The notes under the pieces were generated by a model. That model was not told the DNA's origin. It saw nothing but the letters and a program-made list of their open reading frames with translations, and searched no databases. DNA of 27,375 nucleotides from positions 1-27,375 of IMG/VR virus record IMGVR_UViG_3300050343_000176, one strand, 5' to 3'. Numbering within the stretch: the first letter of the stretch is position 1; every line of letters starts with the position of its first letter. The position numbers and the translations under genes were made by a program. This DNA comes from a virus. Shown in pieces: positions 1 to 6,955 of the stretch.

Positions 1-205
1 AGACTACAACGAAAATTATTTTTTAATGGGCGCTACAAATGGGTGCCATAGCTCTGGCGGGTCTATAACAACTGGGCAAGCCTACGGCGACTTAAGCGGT
101 TTTAGCGCTATTACTTTTAACGCGCAAGAAACGCTACCAGCATACTTTACGGCAGCAACAGTAGTTACTGACAATGAGAGTGCATCACAAATTGAGCCAG
201 CATAA
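1..205 (+). CDS. Tail tube-like protein, C-terminal part (continues from 27044)
   Basis: This is the 3' end of a gene cut by the window edge. Base 1 is the third base of a Glu codon whose first two bases are 27374-27375, and codons then run from base 2 to a TAA at 203-205 (67 residues plus stop). The peptide contains GGSITTGQAYGDLSGF and an AQETLPAYF segment, the kind of C-terminal half I associate with small tail-tube or virion proteins of Bacteroidetes phages. Joined to the right edge it makes a 178-residue protein with no frame break. The function is inferred from family resemblance and from its place right after the major capsid gene. A terminator follows about 40 bases downstream. Confidence 0.7.
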   Translation, partial: DYNENYFLMGATNGCHSSGGSITTGQAYGDLSGFSAITFNAQETLPAYFTAATVVTDNESASQIEPA

Positions 206-243
206 TATAAGGGGTTAAATAGGTATATGCTTAGGCTATAAAG

Positions 244-271
244 AGGGCGCAGAAATGCGCTCTTTTTTTTT
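244..271 (+). terminator. Rho-independent terminator after tail tube gene
   Basis: The stem AGGGCGCA / TGCGCTCT has one G-T pair and a GAAA tetraloop at 252-255. It is followed directly by a run of nine Ts (263-271). It separates the capsid/tail-tube unit from the portal unit. Confidence 0.9.
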
Positions 272-290
272 AAGCAAAAAACTAAATTAT

Positions 291-304
291 AACGTTATAT
301 AGAT
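291..304 (+). promoter_or_regulatory. Structural-gene motif AACGTTATAT, 4 bases before ATG
   Basis: AACGTTATAT at 291-300 is followed by AGAT and then the ATG at 305. The same motif with the same 4-base gap precedes 22559 and 23936, a variant precedes 13061, and a copy with a 16-base gap precedes 15822. It sits just after a terminator here, so a promoter role is likely. With so short a gap the transcript would be leaderless or nearly so. Confidence 0.6.
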
Positions 305-721
305 ATGAAAGTATTAAAGCCGACAACTGACGAGCAAACGTTTTACTTTATACCGCAAAGTTACGAAATAACAGAGTTTTTAAGTTTTAGAGACGACCAA
401 ACTAACGAGACCGTAATTTATACGCCTACTATGATACAAGAAAACGACTTTATTAAAGTTACTGGCGTTTTTAATTTAGTAGAGGGTCATTTTTACGACG
501 TAGAGCTAGTTAAAGACTTTGACGTATGGAATACGAATTTAGACCTTTGGCAGCTTTCGCAAGACAACTGGGACGACAGCAAACCGTTATTTAATTTTGT
601 AGTAGATAAAATTTTCTGTACAGACCAAGACATAGACCAGGCGCAAAATAAAAGGTATAGCATAAATAAAGGCGAATACCAAACGCAAGACACTTTCGAC
701 AATGACTATATAGTATTATGA
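305..721 (+). CDS. Conserved virion-associated protein of unknown function
   Basis: A 138-residue acidic protein. The C-terminal half has the pattern DKIFCTDQ followed by YSINKGEY and a final NDYIVL, which I recognise as recurring in proteins beside virion genes of Bacteroidetes phages. No enzyme motif, signal peptide or membrane segment is visible. It is the first gene after a terminator and the AACGTTATAT motif, and its stop overlaps the portal start (ATGA at 718-721), so the two are probably translationally coupled. A neck, tail or baseplate structural role is a guess from position. Confidence 0.65.
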   Translation: MKVLKPTTDEQTFYFIPQSYEITEFLSFRDDQTNETVIYTPTMIQENDFIKVTGVFNLVEGHFYDVELVKDFDVWNTNLDLWQLSQDNWDDSKPLFNFVVDKIFCTDQDIDQAQNKRYSINKGEYQTQDTFDNDYIVL

Positions 722-2709
722 AAAAACAACAAAAAAAACCTAGCGTAAAAGGCGGTTTAAAATTTATAAACCTAAACACTTATACGTCGCCAGAAATTAT
801 AGAAGACAAACAGCAAGCCTGGGTTAGTTATGGCTCTGACAATTTGTACTATAGCTACCTAAACGACCTTTTTAACGGCTCGCCAACAAATTCGGCAGCT
901 ATTAACGGTATTGCGCAGCTTATAGCTGGGCGCGGCGTAGACGCTACAGACAGCAGTAAAAACCCAAACGGTTACGCTGTAATGAAAAAACTATTTACAG
1001 ACGAGTGCTTACATAAAATAGCCATAGACTTAAAGCTATTTGGCCAGGCAAGCGTACAGGTAATATATAACCAAGAGCGTACGCAAGTCGCGCAAGTGGA
1101 CCATTTTCCTATAGAAACGTTACGAGCTGAACGCATGAACGAAGACGGCGAAATTGAGGCTTACTACTACAGCAGCGACTGGGCAGACGTAAAAAACAAA
1201 AAAGAATTAAAACGTATACCAGCTTTTGGTATGTCTAGCGAAAGCATAGAAATTTATTGTATTAAACCATACAAGCCAGGTTTTTATTATTATTCGCCTG
1301 TAGACTACCAGGGGGCAACCCAGTATATAGAAATGGAGTGCGAAATATCAAATTTTCACTTAAACAGCTTACTTAACGGTATGGCACCGTCGCTCTTAAT
1401 GAATATGAATAGCGGCATACCAGACGAAGAGACGCAACGCGAAATAGAACAAAAAATTTACAGTAAATATACTGGGACGTCCAATGCTGGGCGCATAATT
1501 TTAGCTTTCAATAATGGGTCCGAAGAGCAAGCGACAGTCGAAACTATACAGCTGTCAGACGCGCACCAACAATATAGTTTTTTGTCAGAAGAAAGCTCTC
1601 AAAAAATTATCATAGGCCACAGAATTACGTCGCCTATGCTACTAGGAATTAAAAACAATACTGGCCTAGGATCAAACGCCCAAGAGCTTGCCAGCGCTAG
1701 TATTTTATTTGATAATACCGTAATAAGGCCCTTTCAAGACCTTATTTTAAAATGCTTTGACGCAATACTAGCCTTTAACGACGTTAGCTTAAACCTATAT
1801 ATAAAGACCTTACAGCCGCTAGAGTTTATAGACTTAGAAAACGCTAGAACGGTAGAAGAGGTAGAAGAGCAAACAGGGCAAAAATTGTCTATGTCGGCTA
1901 CAGAAATAGACGGCAAAACGGCTTATAGCACAATAGAAGAGGCCGAAGCTGCAGCCAAAGAAATAGGCTGTAAAGGACATCACGAACATACAGACGAAGA
2001 GGGCCAAACGTGGTACATGCCATGCGAAACGCACGACTTTAAAGCGCCATGCTGGGACGGCTACGAGCAAATAGGTACAAAAATAAAAGACGGCGAAACG
2101 GTGCCTAATTGCGTACCATTGAGCGACGCCGACAAAATACGTGAAGAGCTATACAAGCGTTTAATGACAATAGGCGAAGACGAAGACCTAGAAAATTACG
2201 ACTTAATAGACGCCAGGCCAGCAAACGAATACGACAGCGTTTTACATAGCAGCTTAAATTTAGCTAGCACAGTAAGAAGTACGCCAAGTAAAAAGAGCGA
2301 CCAGGACACTTTAATACTAAAAGTACGCTACGCATACATGGGCAACAACAACCCCCAGCGCGAATTTTGTAAAAAAATGTGGAACGCTAAAAAAATATAC
2401 CGCGTAGAAGACCTAGACAGCGACAACCCAAACTATAACGGTAACGCTGACGGCGTAAACCCTGGCTTTGGTATCGACGGCGCAGACAATTATAATTGCT
2501 TTCTTTTTAAGGGCGGCCCCAACTGCCGCCACTACTTCGAGCGTAGGGTTTATTTAAGAAAAAATAATAAGAAAATTACGGTTACTGAAGCTATTAAAAA
2601 AATTAACGAGCTAGACCCAAGTTTAAGGTCAGAGGCGCGTATAATTAAAAACCCAAAAGAAGTAGCTATGTACCCAGCAAATATGCCAAATAACGGATAT
2701 TACAGATAA
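718..2709 (+). CDS. Portal protein with long C-terminal extension
   Basis: This 663-residue protein should form the dodecameric ring at the head vertex through which DNA passes. Residues 1 to about 375 look like a phage portal: an N-terminal segment with WVSYGSDN, then GNPTN-like spacing in LFNGSPTNSAAINGIAQLI, and a C-terminal stem region around HRITSPMLLG (301-310). The extension is unusual. It has a Cys/His cluster (GCKGHHEHT at 417-425, MPCETH at 434-439), then CWDGYEQIGTK and VPNCVP at 445-467. A further domain has REFCKKM (548-554) and GGPNCRHYFERRV (599-611), which resembles the C-terminal part of MuF-type head morphogenesis proteins. No separate MuF gene is seen, so this may be a portal-morphogenesis fusion. 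The portal call is firm and the MuF idea is weak. Confidence 0.8.
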   Translation: MKKQQKKPSVKGGLKFINLNTYTSPEIIEDKQQAWVSYGSDNLYYSYLNDLFNGSPTNSAAINGIAQLIAGRGVDATDSSKNPNGYAVMKKLFTDECLHKIAIDLKLFGQASVQVIYNQERTQVAQVDHFPIETLRAERMNEDGEIEAYYYSSDWADVKNKKELKRIPAFGMSSESIEIYCIKPYKPGFYYYSPVDYQGATQYIEMECEISNFHLNSLLNGMAPSLLMNMNSGIPDEETQREIEQKIYSKYTGTSNAGRIILAFNNGSEEQATVETIQLSDAHQQYSFLSEESSQKIIIGHRITSPMLLGIKNNTGLGSNAQELASASILFDNTVIRPFQDLILKCFDAILAFNDVSLNLYIKTLQPLEFIDLENARTVEEVEEQTGQKLSMSATEIDGKTAYSTIEEAEAAAKEIGCKGHHEHTDEEGQTWYMPCETHDFKAPCWDGYEQIGTKIKDGETVPNCVPLSDADKIREELYKRLMTIGEDEDLENYDLIDARPANEYDSVLHSSLNLASTVRSTPSKKSDQDTLILKVRYAYMGNNNPQREFCKKMWNAKKIYRVEDLDSDNPNYNGNADGVNPGFGIDGADNYNCFLFKGGPNCRHYFERRVYLRKNNKKITVTEAIKKINELDPSLRSEARIIKNPKEVAMYPANMPNNGYYR

Positions 2710-2713
2710 AACT

Positions 2714-3217
2714 ATGGCAACAGCATTATTTATAAATAGAACAGACTTAGTAAAAAACACTATAATAAACGGTAACGTAGATACGGACCTTTTTATACAG
2801 TCAATAAAATTAGCGCAGCAGACGCATATTTTGCAGTATTGCGGCAGCGCGTTATATGACGAAATTTCTAATAAAATACTAAATAGCAACGTAGACGCCG
2901 ACACAGAGGCTTTACTACAAGACTTTTTACAGCCTATGCTTATACATTTTGCTATGGTAGACTACTTGCCTTTTTGCTCGTACCAAATTAAAAACGGCGG
3001 TTTATTCAAGACTACCAGCGAAACAGGCGCAAACGTAAGTAAAGACGAAGTAGACTATTTAGTACAAAAGCATCTAAGTAGCGCGCAGTTTTATACTAGA
3101 CGTTTTATTGACTTTATGAGTTTTCATGCGGCGGCTAAATTTCCTAAATATTTTGAAAGTAAAAACGAGCAACTATCGCCAGAAAAAAGCGCGGCGTTTA
3201 CAGGCTGGGTACTATGA
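2714..3217 (+). CDS. Head-tail connector-like protein
   Basis: A 167-residue, mostly helical protein immediately after the portal. Its N-terminal layout (a start like INRTDLVKNT, then IQSIKLAQQTHIL and YDEISNKI, then a long helical region ending in an aromatic FIDFMSFH segment) resembles the gp6-like head completion adaptors found next to portals in Bacteroidetes phages. The role would be to sit under the portal and receive the neck. The stop overlaps the next small ORF at 3214. The assignment comes from position and general pattern, without a diagnostic motif. Confidence 0.55.
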   Translation: MATALFINRTDLVKNTIINGNVDTDLFIQSIKLAQQTHILQYCGSALYDEISNKILNSNVDADTEALLQDFLQPMLIHFAMVDYLPFCSYQIKNGGLFKTTSETGANVSKDEVDYLVQKHLSSAQFYTRRFIDFMSFHAAAKFPKYFESKNEQLSPEKSAAFTGWVL

Positions 3218-3318
3218 AAAAACAATATAAGATAAAAAGCATAAATGTAAAAAAGCTAGTAAGCTATTTACGTAAAGACAAAAAACAGAAAAATGGCAAA
3301 TACAACAAACTGGGGTAG
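3214..3318 (+). CDS. Tiny basic protein, 34 aa
   Basis: The ATG overlaps the stop of the connector gene (ATGA) and the ORF ends at TAG 3316-3318. The product is strongly basic (about a third Lys/Arg) with no other features. Coupled spacing and same-strand packing support expression, but nothing indicates a function. Confidence 0.35.
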   Translation: MKKQYKIKSINVKKLVSYLRKDKKQKNGKYNKLG

Positions 3319-3415
3319 TATTTACTGTCCTATGGTTACAAATAGCGGCTGGGGCAATATAGAAAATACAGACAGCATAAATATAAGCTCAAAACCTAGC
3401 TGTTTTAGACCTTAA
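3293..3415 (+). CDS. Small Trp-Gly protein, 40 aa
   Basis: The ORF begins MANTTNWGSIYC and contains a second NSGWGNI segment, then ends at TAA 3413-3415. NWG-x-IYC near the start recurs, in my recollection, in very small ORFs beside head genes of marine flavophages. Two Cys (12 and 37) could form a disulfide or bind metal. It overlaps the preceding mini-ORF by 26 bases in another frame, and of the two this one looks more protein-like. A minor virion role is possible. Confidence 0.5.
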   Translation: MANTTNWGSIYCPMVTNSGWGNIENTDSINISSKPSCFRP

Positions 3416-3432
3416 TAAAAAAAACATAAAAA

Positions 3433-4950
3433 ATGAGTGCATTAACAGGTAAAAAAATATCGCAAACGTACGAGGGTTTATTAAAAACTAGCGACGAAAC
3501 GCCTTTGTCGGCAACGCCAAAAGCAATTACAGACGGTTTAGGCAACAGCTCTGGGATCAAATTAGACACAGACGGCAACCTTGACGCGTCAAATACTGTA
3601 AGTTTTAGACAAATAAAAGTAAGAGGCGAAGACGTTACTATAAATAAATTTATAAACGAGGCAGACGGTATAGCAAACAATGACGACGACGTTAGCCTAC
3701 CTACTAGCGCAGCTGTAAAAGACTATGTAGACCAGACAGTAACAGCCGAAGACTTAGACACTAGCGGCAATACTGGTACAGGCAGCGTAGACTTAGACAG
3801 CCAGGCGCTGCAAATAAGGGGCGCTAATGGCATAACTACAAACGCTTTTGAAAACGCTATAGACATTGACGGTAGCGCGCTAGAAACGTCTATAAACACT
3901 AATACAAGCGTCATTTTAACAAACGCTACTAATATAACAGCCAATACTACATTAATTAACGAGCGTACAGCTGGTATAACAATAGGCGAAACAACTGGCG
4001 GCGACAGAGCAAAAGACTTTACGTTTCAAACTGTAAATTTTGGCGGTACCCCAAATAGTCAGTTTATTATGAGCCAGCAAGGCAAGTTTACTACTAAAAG
4101 TTTAAAAGTAGAAAACGCCTTAGAAAGTACGGCAACCGAAAACAAGTTTATAAATAATGGTAGGGTAGAAATAGGCTCAAACCAACAAACTAGCGGCTCT
4201 AGTAATTTGTCTTTAGGTTTAAACAATACTAATATAAGTAATTACGCTTTTGTAAGTGGCACAGGTAACGCAATACGAAGCTCTGTAAATTCTTTTATAG
4301 CTGGGCAAGGCAATACCTTAGACGAAAGTCCAGAGGGTATAGCTTTAGGCGAAAAAAATAATTTAAATGATGCGCCTAGTTCTGTAGTTATAGGCGAAAA
4401 AAACTCTATAGACGGCGGCAGCGTAACGCAGTCTTCGGTACGCTCGCAAGCGTTTGGTTTTGGTAATCAAGTAGAGGGTTATTCAAGTATGGCAGTAGGC
4501 GGTCAAAACTTTGTTGGTACCGCTCAAAATGGTTTTGCTTTTGGTTTTAAAAACAATATAGGCGGCGACAGTACAAATTTTGCAATAGGCGAAAACAACA
4601 AACAATTACTCGGTAGAGGTGGTTATATGATAGGCGGCAACCTAAACGGCCAAACAAACACTATGGTTTTAGGCTACAGAAATGACATCACGAAAAGACC
4701 GACGCCAGACCAAACAACAGGCTTATCTGACACTCGTATTGAAATAGGGGTAGGCGACGTAAACGACCATACAGCTATGTTAATTACAGAGGGTGGCGCA
4801 ACAATAAACGGCGTACCGCAAGTAGCTAGAATAATATTACCTACAATAAAAGAGTTTGACTTTACAGACGACAACGACGCCGCAAATAATGGCATACCAA
4901 TAGGCGGTTTGTATCATTTTAAAGGCGACCTAAAAATACGGCTGGTTTAA
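3433..4950 (+). CDS. Tail fibre/receptor-binding protein with YadA-like repeats
   Basis: A 505-residue protein probably exposed on the virion for host attachment. Residues 1-240 are low-complexity, Asn/Thr/Asp-rich and fibre-like. From about 245 to 418 a repeat of hydrophobic-Gly-x-x-Asn recurs with Gly at 248, 262, 276, 291, 306, 321, 342, 356, 371, 386, 401 and 414, mostly 14-15 residues apart. This is the signature of the left-handed beta-roll of YadA-type trimeric autotransporter heads. The C-terminal 85 residues break the repeat and end in GGLYHFKGDLKIRLV, probably a cap or trimerisation part. It lies between the connector and the lysis genes. No peptidase or sugar-cleaving motif is evident. 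Confidence 0.7.
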   Translation: MSALTGKKISQTYEGLLKTSDETPLSATPKAITDGLGNSSGIKLDTDGNLDASNTVSFRQIKVRGEDVTINKFINEADGIANNDDDVSLPTSAAVKDYVDQTVTAEDLDTSGNTGTGSVDLDSQALQIRGANGITTNAFENAIDIDGSALETSINTNTSVILTNATNITANTTLINERTAGITIGETTGGDRAKDFTFQTVNFGGTPNSQFIMSQQGKFTTKSLKVENALESTATENKFINNGRVEIGSNQQTSGSSNLSLGLNNTNISNYAFVSGTGNAIRSSVNSFIAGQGNTLDESPEGIALGEKNNLNDAPSSVVIGEKNSIDGGSVTQSSVRSQAFGFGNQVEGYSSMAVGGQNFVGTAQNGFAFGFKNNIGGDSTNFAIGENNKQLLGRGGYMIGGNLNGQTNTMVLGYRNDITKRPTPDQTTGLSDTRIEIGVGDVNDHTAMLITEGGATINGVPQVARIILPTIKEFDFTDDNDAANNGIPIGGLYHFKGDLKIRLV

Positions 4951-4953
4951 AAA

Positions 4954-5115
4954 ATGAGCATTACAGATTTGAAAATATACACGTTAAATTTTAGTAGTCT
5001 AGCAATTAGCATGACAAACATAGACTTAATTTTAAAACTTACTCTTTTAGTAGTTACTATAGGATATACTATACATAAATGGTATTTAATGAGTAAAAAA
5101 AATAACGAAAAATGA
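4954..5115 (+). CDS. Small single-span membrane protein, 53 aa (holin-like)
   Basis: The ORF starts at ATG 4954, three bases after the fibre stop, and ends at TGA 5113-5115. One hydrophobic segment (about residues 24-41, LILKLTLLVVTIGYTI) is followed by a short, mostly Lys-containing tail. Size, topology and position just before the amidase suggest a holin, pinholin or antiholin. The next ORF starts inside its stop. Confidence 0.55.
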   Translation: MSITDLKIYTLNFSSLAISMTNIDLILKLTLLVVTIGYTIHKWYLMSKKNNEK

Positions 5116-5246
5116 AATACATTATTAAAGGCTTACGTTTTTTAGCAAACAAATTAGAAAATTTTAAATGCGCGGTGCATAGAAACTGGAATATGTTTTT
5201 AGAGAGCCTTAAAAGTAAATGCGTATGCGAAAAATTAACAAAATAA
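5112..5246 (+). CDS. Small basic protein, 44 aa, in lysis block
   Basis: The ATG at 5112 overlaps the preceding stop and the ORF ends at TAA 5244-5246, overlapping the amidase start by 28 bases. It is basic, with three Cys (20, 37, 39) and an amphipathic start. No family is recognised. Its tight coupling between a membrane protein and the amidase argues that it is translated. Confidence 0.4.
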   Translation: MKYIIKGLRFLANKLENFKCAVHRNWNMFLESLKSKCVCEKLTK

Positions 5247-5653
5247 TAGTACACTGTACGGCTACGCCAGAGGGTAGAGACGTAAGTATTGACGAAGTAA
5301 GACGCTGGCACGTGGACGGTAGAGGCTGGCGAGACATAGGCTACCATTTTTTGATCCAAAGAGACGGCACAGTAGAAGAGGGGCGGCCAATAGAACAAAC
5401 AGGCGCACACGTAAAAGGCGAAAACTGGGACAGCATAGGCGTAGCGTATGTAGGCGGCATGTCTAGCTACGGCGAACAAAGCGAGCCAAAGGACACTAGG
5501 ACAGACGAACAAAAAGACGCTCTAATAGAGTTACTTTGCCAATTAAAAGACACTTACGGCGGCTATATATACGGACATAATAATTTTAGTAATAAGGCTT
5601 GCCCCTGTTTTGACGCAAAAACTGAATACGAAAATATAAGCAATAGATATTAA
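5219..5653 (+). CDS. Endolysin: N-acetylmuramoyl-L-alanine amidase (T7 lysozyme type)
   Basis: A 144-residue zinc amidase that should cut the bond between MurNAc and the stem peptide to lyse the host. Its length is close to T7 lysozyme. The zinc ligands are in place: His12 in IIVHCTAT, His120 in YGHNNF and Cys128 in KACPCFDA. The catalytic Tyr (Tyr42 in DIGYHFLI) and Lys (Lys126) match T7 Tyr46 and Lys128. There is no signal peptide or wall-binding domain, so export must depend on a holin, and holin-like genes flank it. An alternative ATG two codons in gives nearly the same protein. In T7 this protein also inhibits RNA polymerase, but no phage polymerase is seen here. Confidence 0.93.
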   Translation: MRMRKINKIIVHCTATPEGRDVSIDEVRRWHVDGRGWRDIGYHFLIQRDGTVEEGRPIEQTGAHVKGENWDSIGVAYVGGMSSYGEQSEPKDTRTDEQKDALIELLCQLKDTYGGYIYGHNNFSNKACPCFDAKTEYENISNRY

Positions 5654-5803
5654 ATGTTTTTTAGTGTAATATTATTGTTTCCTAGTAGTTTTATAGTAGG
5701 TTTAAATTACTACCCAGCTGACGAAACGACAGACTTAAACGAAATAAACATATACTTATTTATAATACAATTAAAATTAGCCTGGTATGAAAAAAATATT
5801 TAA
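5654..5803 (+). CDS. Small hydrophobic protein, 49 aa
   Basis: The ATG follows the amidase stop directly, and the ORF ends at TAA 5801-5803 inside the start of the holin gene. It has two hydrophobic stretches (residues 2-18 and 31-43) around a polar middle with Asp/Glu. Short ORFs of this pattern (a YY-x-x-D middle and an ending like IQLKLAWY) recur in flavophage lysis regions in my recollection. A membrane-associated lysis accessory role is inferred from context. Confidence 0.5.
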   Translation: MFFSVILLFPSSFIVGLNYYPADETTDLNEINIYLFIIQLKLAWYEKNI

Positions 5804-6182
5804 TTGGTTTAGTAAAGGCGTAATAGGAGAAATAGGCAAAGTAATAGACGACTTATTTACTAGCGACGAAGAGCGTATACACGCTAAAAACGAAATACTT
5901 AAGGTACTTAAACAACAGCAATTAGAGTTACAAAAATTACAGACTGAAATTATAGTAGCAGAGGCTAACGGTAATTGGCTACAACGCAGCTGGCGCCCTA
6001 TCTTAATGCTAGCTTTTGGCTTTATAGTTATTTACGTAAAATTTTTAGCACCTTTATTTAACTTCACTATACCGCCTTTAGAAAACGAGTTTTGGAATTT
6101 ATTACAAATAGGTATAGGCGGCTATGTAATAGGCCGTACAGGCGAGAAAATAGCAAAAGAATACGCTAGTACCAAAAAGTAG
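5787..6182 (+). CDS. Holin (3TM / GTA-type family)
   Basis: A 131-residue membrane protein that probably permeabilises the inner membrane so the amidase can reach the wall. A cytoplasmic amphipathic region with a predicted coil (residues 28-58) leads into NGNWLQRSWRPILML (61-75). The W-L-x-x-x-W-R-P pattern is typical of the GTA/HP1-like 3TM holin family. Hydrophobic spans lie at about 71-90 and 102-116, and the end is charged. It overlaps the preceding ORF by 17 bases. It is the last gene of the late unit before the repeats and terminator at 6186-6350. Confidence 0.8.
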   Translation: MKKIFNWFSKGVIGEIGKVIDDLFTSDEERIHAKNEILKVLKQQQLELQKLQTEIIVAEANGNWLQRSWRPILMLAFGFIVIYVKFLAPLFNFTIPPLENEFWNLLQIGIGGYVIGRTGEKIAKEYASTKK

Positions 6183-6185
6183 TTT

Positions 6186-6204
6186 AAGGCCCTTAAAAGG
6201 CCTT
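6186..6204 (+). other. GGCC hairpin after holin gene
   Basis: AAGGCC (6186-6191) and GGCCTT (6199-6204) form a stem with a 7-base AT-rich loop, extendable by flanking TTT/AAA with one bulge. There is no T run after it, so it is unlikely to terminate alone. It may protect an mRNA 3' end or be part of the adjoining repeat region. Confidence 0.4.
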
Positions 6205-6214
6205 TAAAACGGTT

Positions 6215-6322
6215 ATACTAGTATATGTATATGCTAGTATATATATAGTAGTCTAGTATATAGTAGTATTTATATATAGTAGTTATATACAGTAGTCTAC
6301 TATATAGTAGTATAAAATATAA
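6215..6322 (+). repeat. AT-rich iteron-like repeat region (candidate origin or packaging site)
   Basis: This noncoding stretch is made of TA-rich repeats. TATATAGTAGT occurs at 6242, 6257, 6273 and 6301 (start spacings 15, 16 and 28), mixed with CTAGTATA copies near 6218, 6234 and 6253. A perfect 14-base palindrome, CTACTATATAGTAG, lies at 6297-6310. The region sits between the lysis genes and the replication block. Iterons in an AT-rich segment beside replication genes suggest an origin. A packaging initiation site is the main alternative, because the lysis/late boundary is also common for that. Confidence 0.55.
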
Positions 6323-6326
6323 ATAG

Positions 6327-6350
6327 TTTGCCAAACGGCAAATTTTTTTT
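6327..6350 (+). terminator. Rho-independent terminator
   Basis: Perfect 6-bp stem TTTGCC / GGCAAA, loop AAAC (6333-6336), then eight Ts (6343-6350). It ends the late transcript from the lysis genes before the NinG gene. The stretch from here to 6406 is AT-rich with no clear promoter that I can name. Confidence 0.9.
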
Positions 6351-6406
6351 GCTATTTTTTTATAAATTATAATTTCTTAGTTTTACGCTAGGATCAAAAA
6401 AGCATA

Positions 6407-6826
6407 ATGTTAAGTAAAAAGTCTAAAAAGCCTACAGTTACTAAACTAAAAAAAAAGCTAGACACTATTTTTAGTAAATACGTACGTTTAAGTCATGCAG
6501 ACAAAAGCGGCTTTGTTAAGTGTTTTACTTGCGACGTAAAAAAATACTGGGAGAAAGACGGCATGCAAGCTGGACATTTTATAAGTAGAAAACATACTAT
6601 AACGCGCTGGGACCTTAAAAACGTTATGCCACAATGTTATAGCTGTAATTGCCATTTTTACGGTAGGCAGTTTATTTTTGGTAAAAACCTAGACAAAAAG
6701 TTTGGCAGCGGTACAGCTGAAAGCCTTTTACAAAAAAGTCGTAAAATGCAAAAAAATACTGTAGCAGACTTACAAGACTTAATAAAATTATATACTGACA
6801 AATTAGACAAGCTAACAAAAAAATAG
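6407..6826 (+). CDS. ninG: NinG/Rap-like recombination nuclease
   Basis: A 139-residue basic zinc protein of the lambda NinG (Rap) type, a structure-specific nuclease that processes Holliday junctions or D-loops in phage recombination. Visible motifs are CFTC (39-42), GHFISRKH (56-63) and CYSCNC (77-82), the paired Cys clusters and HNH-like His expected for the family. In lambda the protein is about 200 residues, so this is a compact version common in Bacteroidetes phages. The C terminus is a Lys-rich helix. A promoter-like element begins right at its stop codon, so downstream genes may be transcribed separately. Confidence 0.85.
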   Translation: MLSKKSKKPTVTKLKKKLDTIFSKYVRLSHADKSGFVKCFTCDVKKYWEKDGMQAGHFISRKHTITRWDLKNVMPQCYSCNCHFYGRQFIFGKNLDKKFGSGTAESLLQKSRKMQKNTVADLQDLIKLYTDKLDKLTKK

Positions 6827-6834
6827 TATATTTG
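6803..6834 (+). promoter_or_regulatory. Bacteroidetes-type promoter (TATATTTG)
   Basis: TATATTTG at 6827-6834 is a perfect match to the -7 element TAnnTTTG. TTAG at 6803-6806 lies 20 bases upstream as a partial -33 element. Transcription would start near 6840 and read into a hairpin and a terminator. Confidence 0.55.
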
Positions 6835-6839
6835 CCCCA

Positions 6840-6909
6840 GTAGAACGCTCGTTTTACTATTTATATCGTAGACAAAGGACAGTTTTTTTTAAGGCTGTCT
6901 TTTGTTTTT
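6840..6909 (+). ncRNA. Candidate short RNA or attenuator leader
   Basis: Downstream of the TATATTTG promoter there is no ORF but there are two hairpins. GTAGAAC (6840-6846) pairs with GTTTTAC (6851-6857) over loop GCTC. An 11-bp stem ACAAAGGACAG (6872-6882) / CTGTCTTTTGT (6895-6905) has one G-T pair and ends in Ts. The result would be a transcript of about 70 nt. It could be a stand-alone phage small RNA or a leader whose terminator controls the genes after 6956. Confidence 0.45.
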
Positions 6910-6950
6910 ATAAACAATTTGTGTATATTGCAGTCAATTACGATATAATA
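6901..6950 (+). promoter_or_regulatory. Replication-class promoter with ACGATATAATA element
   Basis: TTTG (6901-6904), a 19-base spacer and TATATTGC (6924-6931) form a Bacteroidetes-type promoter with a near-consensus -7 box. Eight bases further is ACGATATAATA (6940-6950), which would lie around the transcription start. The same pair recurs at 14575 and 15288, which suggests co-regulation. Confidence 0.6.
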
Positions 6951-6955
6951 AAATT

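Noticed and set aside
5069-5512. A 147-codon ORF on the minus strand.
   Set aside because: It lies opposite the amidase and its small neighbours, has no promoter or coupling, and its translation looks like reverse-frame Leu/Phe/Ser-rich sequence.
6186-6204. The GGCC hairpin as a terminator for the lysis operon.
   Set aside because: No T run follows it. The TTTGCC/GGCAAA stem at 6327 with eight Ts is the better terminator.
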